A DNA stretch of 64,000 nt, from contig NC_067208.1 in the NCBI RefSeq assembly GCF_026262505.1, forward strand, positions 1 to 64,000, in the 5' to 3' direction. Position numbers and translations under genes: made by a program. Origin of the DNA: Trichomonas vaginalis G3 (taxonomy: Eukaryota > Parabasalia > Trichomonadida > Trichomonadidae). The notes beneath the pieces were generated by a model. The model did not search any database and was not told where the DNA came from. It was given only the letters and a program-made list of their open reading frames with translations. This document shows, in pieces, positions 20,101-27,890 of the stretch (position 1 is the stretch's first letter; each line of letters opens with the position of its first letter).

Positions 20101-22514
20101 GGTGTTCCGAGAATTCGGTTAATGTAATCCATTTTCTTGATGAATTCGTTGTTGTCCTCCATGTTGACGATGTTGAGAATACTCTGGTCGGAGATCGGTC
20201 CTTGAAATATTTCTTCAATGTTATATTGTTCGAATTTGTTATCTCTGAGATCGTTTTTGATTTTTGCAATCATTTCGACGAATTTATTGTGTTCATCGTC
20301 TCTCGTGCTGTCTTTGAGGCATCTCGCGTGACTTATGTGTTTGACTACTTTGATGAGAGTTCCTTTTATTTCATTGGCTGCTTTTTGAATGCGATCTCTT
20401 GTGTCTTCCGATATCCTTGGCGGTGGTGCTGTGTCTTCTCCTGTGTCTTCTCCATTTTCTGCTGTCATAAACTTTGGTTCGCTGTGGTTATTGGTGTAGA
20501 TCATTTCTCTCAAGGCGGCATTGCATTTTAGTGTCAAGTAATCTACCTTGATTTTGTCTGCTTCTGTATTTCCTGTAGCTGCGTATCTTGTGGCTAATGG
20601 AGTGAGTTTCTTGTTGAAAAGTTCTCCTCCTCCTTTCAATAGTTTTAATCGGACGAGTGATGTCATTTTCGGTGTAACGCAGCCTCTCTCTTCTGCTTGT
20701 TGGAGTTCTGGAATGTTTCTTCTTGCCTCGGCGATGATGGCTACCTCTTCCTCTTCTGTTGCTGGTGGATTGATGATGACGGCATGAACCGCTTCATCTT
20801 CTGTCTCTGTTGTGTTATTTGGCGGGTCGAGGGCATCTGCTTCTTCGTTGTTTCCGTTGTCTTCTTGGTTCTCGTTGTTCTCTTCATTGTTGTCAGCATT
20901 AATTATCTGTTGTACTGGAGTGTTGTCTACTTGCTCTGCTCTTTCTCTTGCTCTCTCGGCATGTAATGCGTCGAGTTCTTCTTTGGTAATCCAGCAGTAT
21001 GTAGCATCAGTGTGCGCGATTTCTCCGTCTACTCCTGCTGTTGTAGACTTATGTTTCTTCTTTAGATGTTCTTTGATGTCGCTCAATTCTGTTACATATG
21101 TGTTGCATCCTGCTTCTGGACATTTGCGACAAGCGTGTTCTTTGATGTCTTTGAGTGTCGGGTAGACGATTCCTTTTGGTCGGTTGACTCCTTCTATGAC
21201 AATACCCCAAAAGAAGCCGTATCTCTCGATGTATACGTTCTTGGCGTGTTTCTTCGTTTTCATGTGGTCCATGAGTTTTGATCTGTCGTTGTTCGTGTAT
21301 GAGCAGTCTGCATAAGGGCATTTGAATACGTGCGTATCAAGGTCGATGTTTCCGTTTTCATCTTTGTAGACAAACGTGCCTGTGCCATAGGCTTGGGCCA
21401 AAAATTCAACCCAGATGTCTATGGTGTGAACCTTTGGGTCAAAGCTCGTTTTCGCGATTTCTCCTTTGAAGTGGTCGCAAAGTTTTCTCAGTGATTCGAA
21501 TGCCTTGTCTTCGTGTCCTTCGTATGATTCAAGTGGGCATCTAAGACCTGGTTTTGGTAATTTCCCTTCTTCTACTAGGAAATATACAAAGATTGGTGTA
21601 TCTTCGGCGATAACCTCTTTGTTGACTCTGTAGTCTTTAATCGTTGTGTAGAAACGTTCTAAGTCTTCAAGTGTTTTGATGTTCGTTAAGTAGTCTTCAC
21701 ATTGTATTAAAAATTCTGTAAGTTTTTCGGCTGAGTTAATGTATCTTCCATTGTTGTTCTGGCTGTTCGTTGTATCATGTTCTTCTGCGTTGGCTAGAGC
21801 TCCTTCGACAAAATCTGGGCTGTAATCGATGTCTTTATCAGCAATTAGTTCCTTATTGTTCAGTGATTTAATCGGGATATTGTGTGCGCTGAAATCTCTT
21901 AAAAGTAGAGTCAGAATTCCGAGATCTCCTTTTGGTGGTTCATCCATGCATGGTACAAACCTGAGTTGACAGGTGTCTGTGATGATTATGGATGGTTTCC
22001 GATCTGTTCCTGGTGGACTTGGAGGGAATGCTTCTTCAATTGTTTCTATGGCTTCTCTTCCTACGATAAGTCTGAATCTGTTTGTTTCTTCAAGTGTGTC
22101 AAAAATTGCGACTTGTGTTTCTGGAAATAAATTTTGTACTGTTGGTTTGTCGATAGTTTTGTAAAGGCGTAAAATGTCGTTGAAAAAGAAAGATATATCT
22201 GGTGATAATTTTTCTGTGAGATGTGAAATCATATGGATGGCATGATCTTCTGCTTCGGTGAATAACTCGTCGCAATACGAGCATCTGTATTTTAGAGGGT
22301 TAAGTTCTTCGATGCCTGTCTTGTCTATTTTGATGGCCGTTATTCTTCTAAATGTGTCTTCTGTTGTTTCAAATGTATTGATCATGGGGTCAGTGTTATG
22401 GTGCTCTCTGATGTGTTCAACCATTCTTTCACAATTGTCACAATGGAAATTACAGCCATCAGCGTTACAGTGGAACGGTTCTGTACTCAAGTCACGGTCT
22501 TCAGGTGAGAACAT
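17151..22514 (-). CDS. retrotransposon polyprotein: C2H2 fingers, reverse transcriptase, restriction-like endonuclease
   Basis: One intact frame of about 1,787 codons from the ATG at 22514; the frame is open a little further upstream, from a TTG. C2H2 fingers are visible at residues ~14-40 (FHCNADGCNFHCDNC … HIREHH), ~75-98 (YRCSYCDELF … HMISH), ~396-425 (FKCPYADC … HMKTKKH) and ~460-490 (CRKCPEAGC … HLKKKH). They probably bind target DNA. A Glu/Asn-rich linker follows. The reverse transcriptase has WRPIGITSCTYRI, AIDFTNAFG (~1028), GVIQGCPLSPILFN (~1090) and YADDVLVI (~1138). The C-terminus carries a Cys-His knuckle, CPLCGCQSCTLFHTLNMC (~1503), and the endonuclease core PDLVVYDEANKMIKIIEVTCPYG (Asp and Glu of PD-(D/E)XK, ~1575-1600). 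No break was found, so this copy may be active. Domain order matches the NeSL/R2 group. Confidence 0.92.
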   Translation of the reverse strand: MFSPEDRDLSTEPFHCNADGCNFHCDNCERMVEHIREHHNTDPMINTFETTEDTFRRITAIKIDKTGIEELNPLKYRCSYCDELFTEAEDHAIHMISHLTEKLSPDISFFFNDILRLYKTIDKPTVQNLFPETQVAIFDTLEETNRFRLIVGREAIETIEEAFPPSPPGTDRKPSIIITDTCQLRFVPCMDEPPKGDLGILTLLLRDFSAHNIPIKSLNNKELIADKDIDYSPDFVEGALANAEEHDTTNSQNNNGRYINSAEKLTEFLIQCEDYLTNIKTLEDLERFYTTIKDYRVNKEVIAEDTPIFVYFLVEEGKLPKPGLRCPLESYEGHEDKAFESLRKLCDHFKGEIAKTSFDPKVHTIDIWVEFLAQAYGTGTFVYKDENGNIDLDTHVFKCPYADCSYTNNDRSKLMDHMKTKKHAKNVYIERYGFFWGIVIEGVNRPKGIVYPTLKDIKEHACRKCPEAGCNTYVTELSDIKEHLKKKHKSTTAGVDGEIAHTDATYCWITKEELDALHAERARERAEQVDNTPVQQIINADNNEENNENQEDNGNNEEADALDPPNNTTETEDEAVHAVIINPPATEEEEVAIIAEARRNIPELQQAEERGCVTPKMTSLVRLKLLKGGGELFNKKLTPLATRYAATGNTEADKIKVDYLTLKCNAALREMIYTNNHSEPKFMTAENGEDTGEDTAPPPRISEDTRDRIQKAANEIKGTLIKVVKHISHARCLKDSTRDDEHNKFVEMIAKIKNDLRDNKFEQYNIEEIFQGPISDQSILNIVNMEDNNEFIKKMDYINRILGTPQDASPYARKKLQACFADNPTKTLRNIILADKVPQQSLKPSEYLDYYGPQWANEAEGYENFLHHDYALPERYGQAFANDFLDFMTNESKIIEVIRNKNHLSAHGLDGIPNSVYMLFPVSAAKFLSILFRSIIISGHIPDCWKLSKTVMLFKKDDPSLAKNWRPIGITSCTYRIFMTLVNKALQMIPMFHAMQKGFVRGATLSEHIAVANEVLCQSTRTQSEMFQTAIDFTNAFGTVPHQLIFDSLEAKKVPDSIINLLKDLYKGARTAIYTRHAHSEIVPVRRGVIQGCPLSPILFNCCLDPLLYAVQRRHFEDGYRFQDKAGQYSIAIQAYADDVLVISPTHEGMQRILNTVDEFQKIAKLKVAPQKCVTLAKTSTAIQPFRIGPDEIPIKTSMDNITYLGIPISGTKTSRFAAATGILEKVKAQIRVVFASHLALSQKIIALRVFILPQLDFYMFHNVFRVNDLKATDQMIRGLIDKEAPTSNIPVSFFYMPKNKGGFGLVKLELRQPQLVLTKFARLWLSQQAETKAFFHTMAQEEKSFRKVVEDQENGFLGIKMENGKIVQKNERSKRTNCFITQAAKAADKLEVRFKEWDKGGIQVRGVGENATDWYRSKHIGQISPLIGRVIQQRQYEEFKKDETHSHTFCEPAALAESHDIMKRPQAVPNNLYSAAIALRTNTAPTPANMHFHNPEVLANCPLCGCQSCTLFHTLNMCRNRFSLYKWRHNIICDDIYQFIHDHYPGVTIKCSARITSDGYQTTGPELDDTVKDLLPDLVVYDEANKMIKIIEVTCPYGTDNNVGNSLDAAYDKKVNKYKSLAEQTERLFNWTTTLSIIVVSSLGVIPLRTKLDALRISPADHIQLLKRLSMHAIAASACIVFEKVPEFFGMRCRPLPGRVTAPNAAIPPNNNENNNDTDHGQENQQATSEEQPTNNGNAQEDNGQGEQINNSTEQTISVDQIIEEDAENNAIEQALDQPDEDEFLN

Positions 22515-22794
22515 GGATGCGACTAACAAACTGATGGGCAATGATGCGATGGATTGGCTAAATAATTTTTCCGAAATCCAGTAATTCTCTATTTCGGGTA
22601 ATCTAATCTGAACTCCATCTTCGATAGGCTCCTGATTAAGTCGGAGTAATTTTCTGGATTCAACGCTGCAATATTTTTCAAAACGATATCTAAATTTTGT
22701 TCCTCAGGCTTCAAAATCGTTTTCGCGGTTGGCGTGAAACTGTCTGTTATAGCTGTGTTGCCACAGTACACGTACGATTGCAGTGGAAGCTTCT
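22515..22794 (-). other. 5' leader of the retrotransposon
   Basis: About 280 bp between the tRNA junction and the polyprotein ATG. A 78-codon frame (22589-22825) starts at an ATG in the tRNA D-arm/anticodon region and crosses the junction. It has no family features and is probably fortuitous, but it would be an upstream frame on a transcript starting in the tRNA gene. Confidence 0.5.
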
Positions 22795-22844
22795 CGGGAC
22801 CTCCTGTACCCAAAACAGGAATCATACCACTAGACTACTCACCC
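22795..22844 (-). pseudogene. tRNA-Pro(UGG), 5' fragment
   Basis: The first 50 nt of the second tRNA-Pro copy: acceptor GGGTGAG, D-arm with the A box, anticodon arm with TGG, and the start of the T stem (GGTCCCG), where the retrotransposon begins. Identical to 14284-14333. Confidence 0.9.
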
Positions 22845-23136
22845 GCACATTGATTTCAAAAAATTGCCATTATATATGAAAAACAAAATCAATCATTTAA
22901 AAATTATAATAATAGAAATAACAAAAATATATATAAAAAAACTTAATTTGTAAAAATATATAATAAATAAAAAAAAATTCCAAAAAATATATCCTTTGAC
23001 ATAACTAATCATGACTTATATATTAACATAAAATAAATCATTCAAAAAATATACAAGCACAGTTAAAAGATATGATATCTATATCAAACTATTGGAAAAA
23101 ATTTACAAAAAAGAAACAAAAACAATAAATTATCAA

Positions 23137-23526
23137 TTAGAAAAGATAAAAAATACTGCCATATGGAACAAGAACGGGTATTCTTGCTACTTGTTCTTCG
23201 CTGCTTAAACTAAAAATTGGAAGAATTATTGCTTTATCAATCCAAGGAATGGTTTGGATAACTTTTCCAAATCTATAATCACCATCATATAATGATAATA
23301 CAATGCTATCCCCTGGTTTCGGAATTTTGTGAATAATTTTAGATTCTAATGGAAAATCATCTTTAAACTCTTCTTGATCAAACTTTAGAAGGATATCATA
23401 CGATCCACTTGCTATTTCTTCTTGAATAGAGTTAATATATTTTGTATCTAACTTCCAAATTATTTTTTCGTTAAATTTAACGCAGAATTCTGTATTATCA
23501 AACTCTATCTTATCTGGAAGTGATCA
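23137..23526 (-). pseudogene. unknown gene remnant truncated at both ends
   Basis: An open frame without a start codon reads about 118 protein-like residues from the satellite border: LPDKIEFDNTEFCVKFNEK … GSYDILLKFDQEEF … IPKPGDSIVLSLYDGDYRFG … IIHKIP. It then enters the inverted-duplication arm (…ARIPVLVPYGSIFYLF) and stops at 23137-23139. True gene sequence is probably 23171-23526. The PGDSIVL…DGDYRFGKV segment looks like a small beta-barrel, but no family was recognised. The satellite cuts its 5' side at about 23527 and the duplication cuts its 3' side at 23170. Confidence 0.55.
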
Positions 23527-24075
23527 TATATAGTTTACTCATAAATACATTCTTGATAATTCACTTCTTCAATTTTCATATCTATTATACCCTGACCTAT
23601 ATCCTCTTATAAACCATATTTCTACTGAGATCTTCTTAAAGCATCTTTTATCCCTATCTACGCCTCGAACCCTATTTTTCCGGCGGAATATGAATCTTCG
23701 GGTCTCGCTGATTCGATTTCTGCAGTCAGATCGTAAAAATACCCACTACATACCTGATAATCTCAATTTAAGTTCCTTAATTTTTTTGAAAAAAAAATTA
23801 AAACTCCCTTATCAAACATCATGCTCATTTTTACGAATTTCATTTTTCCTTTAAGTTTAAAATATACGCTTTTTAGCATGTTTATAATACATTTCAATTT
23901 ACATTTACATTTTTATTTTTGAATTGTTTATTTATATTTCCGTTTGAACAATAATATTTATTGAAAATTGTGAGAGAAACGGATATAATAAAAAACACCA
24001 TACAACAAAATTCACTTTTTTCATACTTACGCGGATCACTCCTTTTCGGCCCAATATGCCGGAAATGATAAAACT

Positions 24076-24660
24076 CTCAGATCTAGTTGCTAAGATCCAA
24101 ACTCTCGACTCTCAAATCTATTTCCTCAGATATTGTTGCTAAGATCTACTTCCTCAGATCTTGTTGCTAAGATCTACTTCCTCAGATCTTGTTGCTAAGA
24201 TCTACTTCCTCAGATCTTGTTGCTAAGATCTAAACTCTCGACTCTCAAATCTACTTCCTCAGATCTTGTTGCTAAGATCTACTTCCTCAGATCTTGTTGC
24301 TAAGATCTAAACTCTCGATCTCAAATCTACTTCCTCAGATCTTGTTTCTAAGATCCAAACTCTCAACTCTCAAATCTACTTCCTCAGATCTTGTTGCTAA
24401 GATCTTACTTCCTCAGATCTTGTTGCTAAGATCTACTTCCTCAGATCTTGTTGCTAAGATCCAAACTCTCGACTCTCAAATCTACTTCCTCAGATCTTGT
24501 TGCTAAGATCTAAACTCTCGACTCTCAAATCTACTTCCTCAGATCTTGTTGCTAAGATCTAAACTCTCGACTTCAAATCTATTTCCTCAGATCTTGTTGC
24601 TAAGATCTAAACTCTCGACTCTCAAATCTACTTCCTCAGATCTTGTTGCTAAGATCGATC
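24076..24660 (+). repeat. two-module minisatellite, unit 1
   Basis: Tandem modules of 28 bp (S, starting CTCAGATCTTGTTGC) and 49 bp (L, the same plus a 21-bp insert AAACTCTCGACTCTCAAATCT after GATCT). AGATCT palindromes recur throughout. It begins with CTCAGATCTAGTTGC and ends in AAGATCGATC. Confidence 0.95.
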
Positions 24661-24952
24661 TATTATACTCAATTTTACTTAAGCAATATAGATCACCTTT
24701 ATTATGATTCTCTTTATCTGTACTTGTTTAAAATTAAATTACATCATAAAGATCTAATTACAAATTATTTAGAATTTTGAAATAAAACCAGTATTTTTAT
24801 CAAATGCTTTGAGATTAATGCATTCAAACTTAAAAAAAAAAAGATATATTCAGATCAATTTCAATATTATTGATTTTTTAATGTAAAAACTATGTCTACA
24901 TAGATCTCAAACAATTTTATTAGATACTCTTTTTCCCAATTTTTTTTCAAAA

Positions 24953-24977
24953 NNNNNNNNNNNNNNNNNNNNNNNNN
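24953..24977. other. assembly gap (25 N)
   Basis: Twenty-five N. The matching place in other units (such as about 34855-34870) reads straight through CAAAATCTCTTTTTACATATC, so this marks a join or unresolved bases rather than missing known sequence. Confidence 0.98.
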
Positions 24978-25143
24978 TTGGCATTTTCTTTTTTTTAACA
25001 TATCAAAAATTGTATTTTTCAATTTCATTTTTATTTTTTCCATATTTTTTTTGGAATTTGGATATGCGTCCAAAGTAGTTATGTCATTAGAAAAATATTA
25101 GATATCTGAAGAGAAAATGATAACTTAGAGAGTTTTAAAGATT

Positions 25144-25350
25144 TTATTTTCGAATACAAATATAGACCTCAGAGGAATACATTCTAAATAAATTTGTATC
25201 TGAGGGTGAATAAATAAGAACAAAATTTAAAGGGTTAGCATAAATAATGTAGAAATTAAGATTGGAATTTAAATTTAATACAAAATTAAAGGGAATGAAT
25301 TTGCGATTAGTAGGGTATGGCAAATGGATTGGGAAACATTGGTTACACAT
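25144..25350 (-). CDS. 68-codon ATG frame of the satellite, unit 1
   Basis: Starts with ATG (MCNQCFPIHLPYPTNRKF) and runs divergently from the frame at 25412. It is intact in units 1, 3, 4, 5 and 6 and in both inverted units, and altered in unit 2. Composition is Asn/Ile/Tyr-rich, as expected of AT-rich non-coding DNA. Probably not a gene; conservation follows from unit copying. Confidence 0.15.
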   Translation of the reverse strand: MCNQCFPIHLPYPTNRKFIPFNFVLNLNSNLNFYIIYANPLNFVLIYSPSDTNLFRMYSSEVYICIRK

Positions 25351-25411
25351 GAAAATTATCAGATGTAAGAATTTGGTGCAGATATTTTAAAAATGAGATC
25401 TGAGTGCTTAA

Positions 25412-25672
25412 ACAATATCTCAAAATTCAAATTTTCCAAATGAAAATTTGGAAAATTCCCAAAATGCAGAATCAACTGATGATTTTCAATCATTAATAAC
25501 GCCAATACAAGAAGATCATTTTCCTTCTGCCAACGAACTAAAACAATGGTTTGATATTGCCCATGATGTTTTAATTAGTCCGCCACCTGAGAATCAACAT
25601 CCAGAAATTGATGAAGAAGAGACACAAAAAGCAATTTATCTATTACAAAACTTAGACTTTCCTAAGAAATAA
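25412..25672 (+). CDS. protein-like small frame of the satellite, unit 1
   Basis: An open frame of 86 codons after an in-frame TAA. Its last 74 codons follow a TTG at 25448; no in-frame ATG precedes them. The product is acidic and protein-like, with segments ENSQNAESTDDFQSL, FPSANELKQWFDIAHDVLI and EIDEEETQKAIYLLQNLDF, ending in PKK. The tail resembles C-terminal helices of some transposases, but no family is recognised. It is likely a gene fragment or an exon whose start lies elsewhere. The frame is preserved in most other units. Confidence 0.35.
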   Translation, partial: TISQNSNFPNENLENSQNAESTDDFQSLITPIQEDHFPSANELKQWFDIAHDVLISPPPENQHPEIDEEETQKAIYLLQNLDFPKK

Positions 25673-26601
25673 AATTATTTAATTTATTCTTGTTTGTTTT
25701 TTAATTAAACATGTATATTTATTAACATTTCCTTTTTTAATACCTTTCCAACTTCTATTAGTAACAAATACATAACTAATTTGAAGATTTAGCGTTATGA
25801 AGAAGTATCCAAGTAATAACGTCAATAATGCATTTGCGATAGGATATAATTGCACCAAAGGTTAAAACTTGTATAAAGAATGAAAAATGAAATTTAATAC
25901 AATTTTTTTTCGAAAAAAATCCATGCTTGGCTAGATTTTCATAGTTATTGAATATGCATTACTGACATCTTGTAAAAGATGCCGATCAAGGCTTTCAAGA
26001 TTGCTAAATTTCTCGATTAAAATTTACATTTTTTTTTTATTTGTGTTTAATTACATTTTACAGTTTGCAGACTTACATAAAATCCGCAACATAGTGGTTA
26101 TTTAATATTTGCCCCACAGTATTGTAGTTTGAAATTTACGATAAGATTATAATTGATAAAGTAAGGTTTTGTCATTAATGCATCTTATAAACTTTCATTG
26201 ATAAATATGGATAGATAAGTTCTGTGTTCAAAAGTAAGCATTTTTTAAAACGCGCAATTATATCAAGAACGACTATCATAAATTCATGAGTATCGATGAT
26301 TTTCGTTTAGGATGGACTTAATCGGCTTGATTGATATACATATTTTAAAATGGCATAGCTTTGTGCATGTTATGTCAAGCATTGTGCCAAACCAATTTAA
26401 AATGAAACAAATTATTTTAAAGAAACTATATATGAACTATTCGAACACTTTATATTAATGTAGGGAGCTATAAATTTAAATATTCTAAAAATTTATTTAT
26501 TTGTTAAGAGTTCGGAACAAATTTATTATTGAATATATAGGAAATCAAATAATTATGCATAATCGCATAAAAAAATGCTGAAACAATGAAAAGAAAAAAA
26601 T

Positions 26602-26660
26602 AGTTGCCCAATAGAAAAAGTCGAACCCATACCCCTACCCATTGAGTTATCCTCACTTTC
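26602..26660 (-). other. possible tRNA-derived fragment in the satellite
   Basis: Read on the minus strand, GTGAGGATAACTCAATGGGTAG resembles an acceptor strand plus A box, followed after few bases by GGGTTCGACTTTTTC, which resembles a B box. There is no room for an anticodon arm. This may be a decayed tRNA or a SINE-like head, or chance. It recurs in every unit. Confidence 0.25.
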
Positions 26661-27311
26661 AAGTTTCGATCGAAAAAAAGGTATTTAACCGCGTAACTCG
26701 CACCTTTTAGTCGTATTTCGAAGTTCTATATAGTATTAAAGATTAAGTTACATTATGTACAAAATAACTTTTTATTGTTATTTGATTTTGATAGCATTAT
26801 TAGCTGAATATGCAAAATCTCGTAGAAATAATCATTTCATTCAGACATAAGTATTGGATTGTTTCCCAACAAGCATAATAACACACGTTTCATATTATAA
26901 TTTATTTCATTTCTGTACAAAATTTAGATAACGATATCAAATAAAAAAAACTGTGGCATTTTTTTACTTCAAACTATCATGAAGTGTAACCAAATTGGGT
27001 GAGTATTCTTGCTATCAGTATGACATGAAAAAGTGAACGACAAAAATTGAAGATATTGTAGTTAACTCGGATTTTTTTAATTGCAAACACATCTATAATT
27101 TGTTTAAATATCATTTATTATATCAAAATCGAAAAATTCGTTTTTGGAAATCTTTGAATTTATGAGAAGTTCTACAAAGACACTTACAAATATAGCGTTT
27201 GCAATAAAAAGGCTCTTTAATCTTCTTCATCCTTGCTCAGAAACTTCTACTGGTTACCTTACGGGTAACCTGCAAAGCTGCTTCCAAGGCATCGGGAAAA
27301 TAACGTATTTT

Positions 27312-27322
27312 CGTGAGACTAC

Positions 27323-27371
<49 letters not shown>

Positions 27372-27381
27372 TAGTCTCACG
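27312..27381. repeat. poly(A) tract inside a 15-bp inverted repeat, unit 1
   Basis: CGTGAGACTACCTTT, then 43 A, then AAAGGTAGTCTCACG: perfect inverted arms directly bordering the homopolymer. The tract is 41-43 bases in all units. Confidence 0.95.
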
Positions 27382-27816
27382 AGAAAACTGACGGTAAAAA
27401 TTCGATGAAACCAGGTGCATTGTATAGTACATATATGTGGTAAATAAATGTCGATTAGCTTTGTAAAAAATATCCCACAGTTTTTGAGATCTTGAAAACG
27501 GCCATTCAAAAAGTCGAAAATTTTCGCGAGATGTTAATGGGCAAGACAGTTTTTCGACAAATAAATCGTAAACATGGGAATTAAAATAAGGCGTTATATT
27601 ACATATATGGTAAAGAATATGGATGTGAAGAGCGTTAGTAGAATGGAAAGACTTTGAAATTTTAAAAAATTTATCTGGACTAAAAAATTATTTGATTATA
27701 AAAAACATATTATATATCAATTGCTATATAGAACTATCATAACAGATTTTGGAAAAGCCGCAAATCCCCAAGTTGGAGAATTCATTAAATACTAATTATT
27801 CAGCTTTTTATCAGAA

Positions 27817-27890
27817 AGGAAGGTAGTGTAGTGGTTGGGAACGCTATGCTCTTTTTGAATCTAAAAGGCAACTGTTCAAATCATAACATC
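27817..27890 (+). pseudogene. tRNA-like sequence with Pol III-type signals, unit 1
   Basis: TAGTGTAGTGG at 27824-27834 fits the tRNA A box (compare TAGTCTAGTGG in the tRNA-Pro of this window). GTTCAAATC at 27874-27882 fits the B box at normal spacing, and eight T at 27895-27902 could terminate Pol III. CTTTT/AAAAG could form an anticodon stem, but acceptor and T stems do not pair. It is a decayed tRNA or the head of a SINE-like sequence, possibly still transcribable. Equivalents start at about 37686, 42641, 47594 and 52552, on the minus strand near 55630-55700 and 60547-60620, and in unit 2 with one base lost (~32743). Confidence 0.45.

Larger units (their letters stand above)
16770..22794 (-). 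mobile_element. R2/NeSL-type non-LTR retrotransposon inserted in tRNA-Pro
   Basis: A 6,025-bp LINE with restriction-like endonuclease. It is visibly richer in G+C than its surroundings. It has one long frame and a short 5' leader of about 280 bp. Its 3' untranslated region of about 380 bp lacks a poly(A) tail. It sits in the same orientation as the tRNA, in the T-loop. Compared with the intact copy, four bases (GGTT of the T-arm) are missing and no duplication is present, as in R2-like insertions that make small target deletions. The insertion destroys the Pol III B box. Elements with N-terminal C2H2 fingers and this endonuclease type are usually site-specific. Confidence 0.9.
16454..23170 (-). 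repeat. inverted duplication, right arm (split by retrotransposon)
   Basis: The arm's sequence occupies 16454-16769 and 22795-23170; the 6-kb retrotransposon sits between the two pieces. Without it the arm matches 13959-14654. Its outer edge at 23170 cuts into an unknown coding frame, so this edge is a rearrangement breakpoint. Confidence 0.9.

Noticed and set aside
17264-22284. Many frames of 60-130 codons on both strands across the retrotransposon
   Set aside because: They are overlaps of the single long polyprotein frame in its GC-richer DNA. None has domain features.
22589-22825. 78-codon frame at the retrotransposon's 5' end as a first gene (ORF1)
   Set aside because: It begins inside the tRNA sequence, so it cannot belong to the element as such, and it shows no ORF1-type motif.
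24076-24660. CRISPR-like regular repeat array
   Set aside because: The modules are contiguous with no unique spacers, only two repeat types alternate, and no cas-like gene is present. It is a minisatellite.
27144-27374. Open frames ending in long poly-Lys or poly-Phe
   Set aside because: They merely read through the poly(A)/poly(T) tract, start at TTG or similar codons and have no family features.
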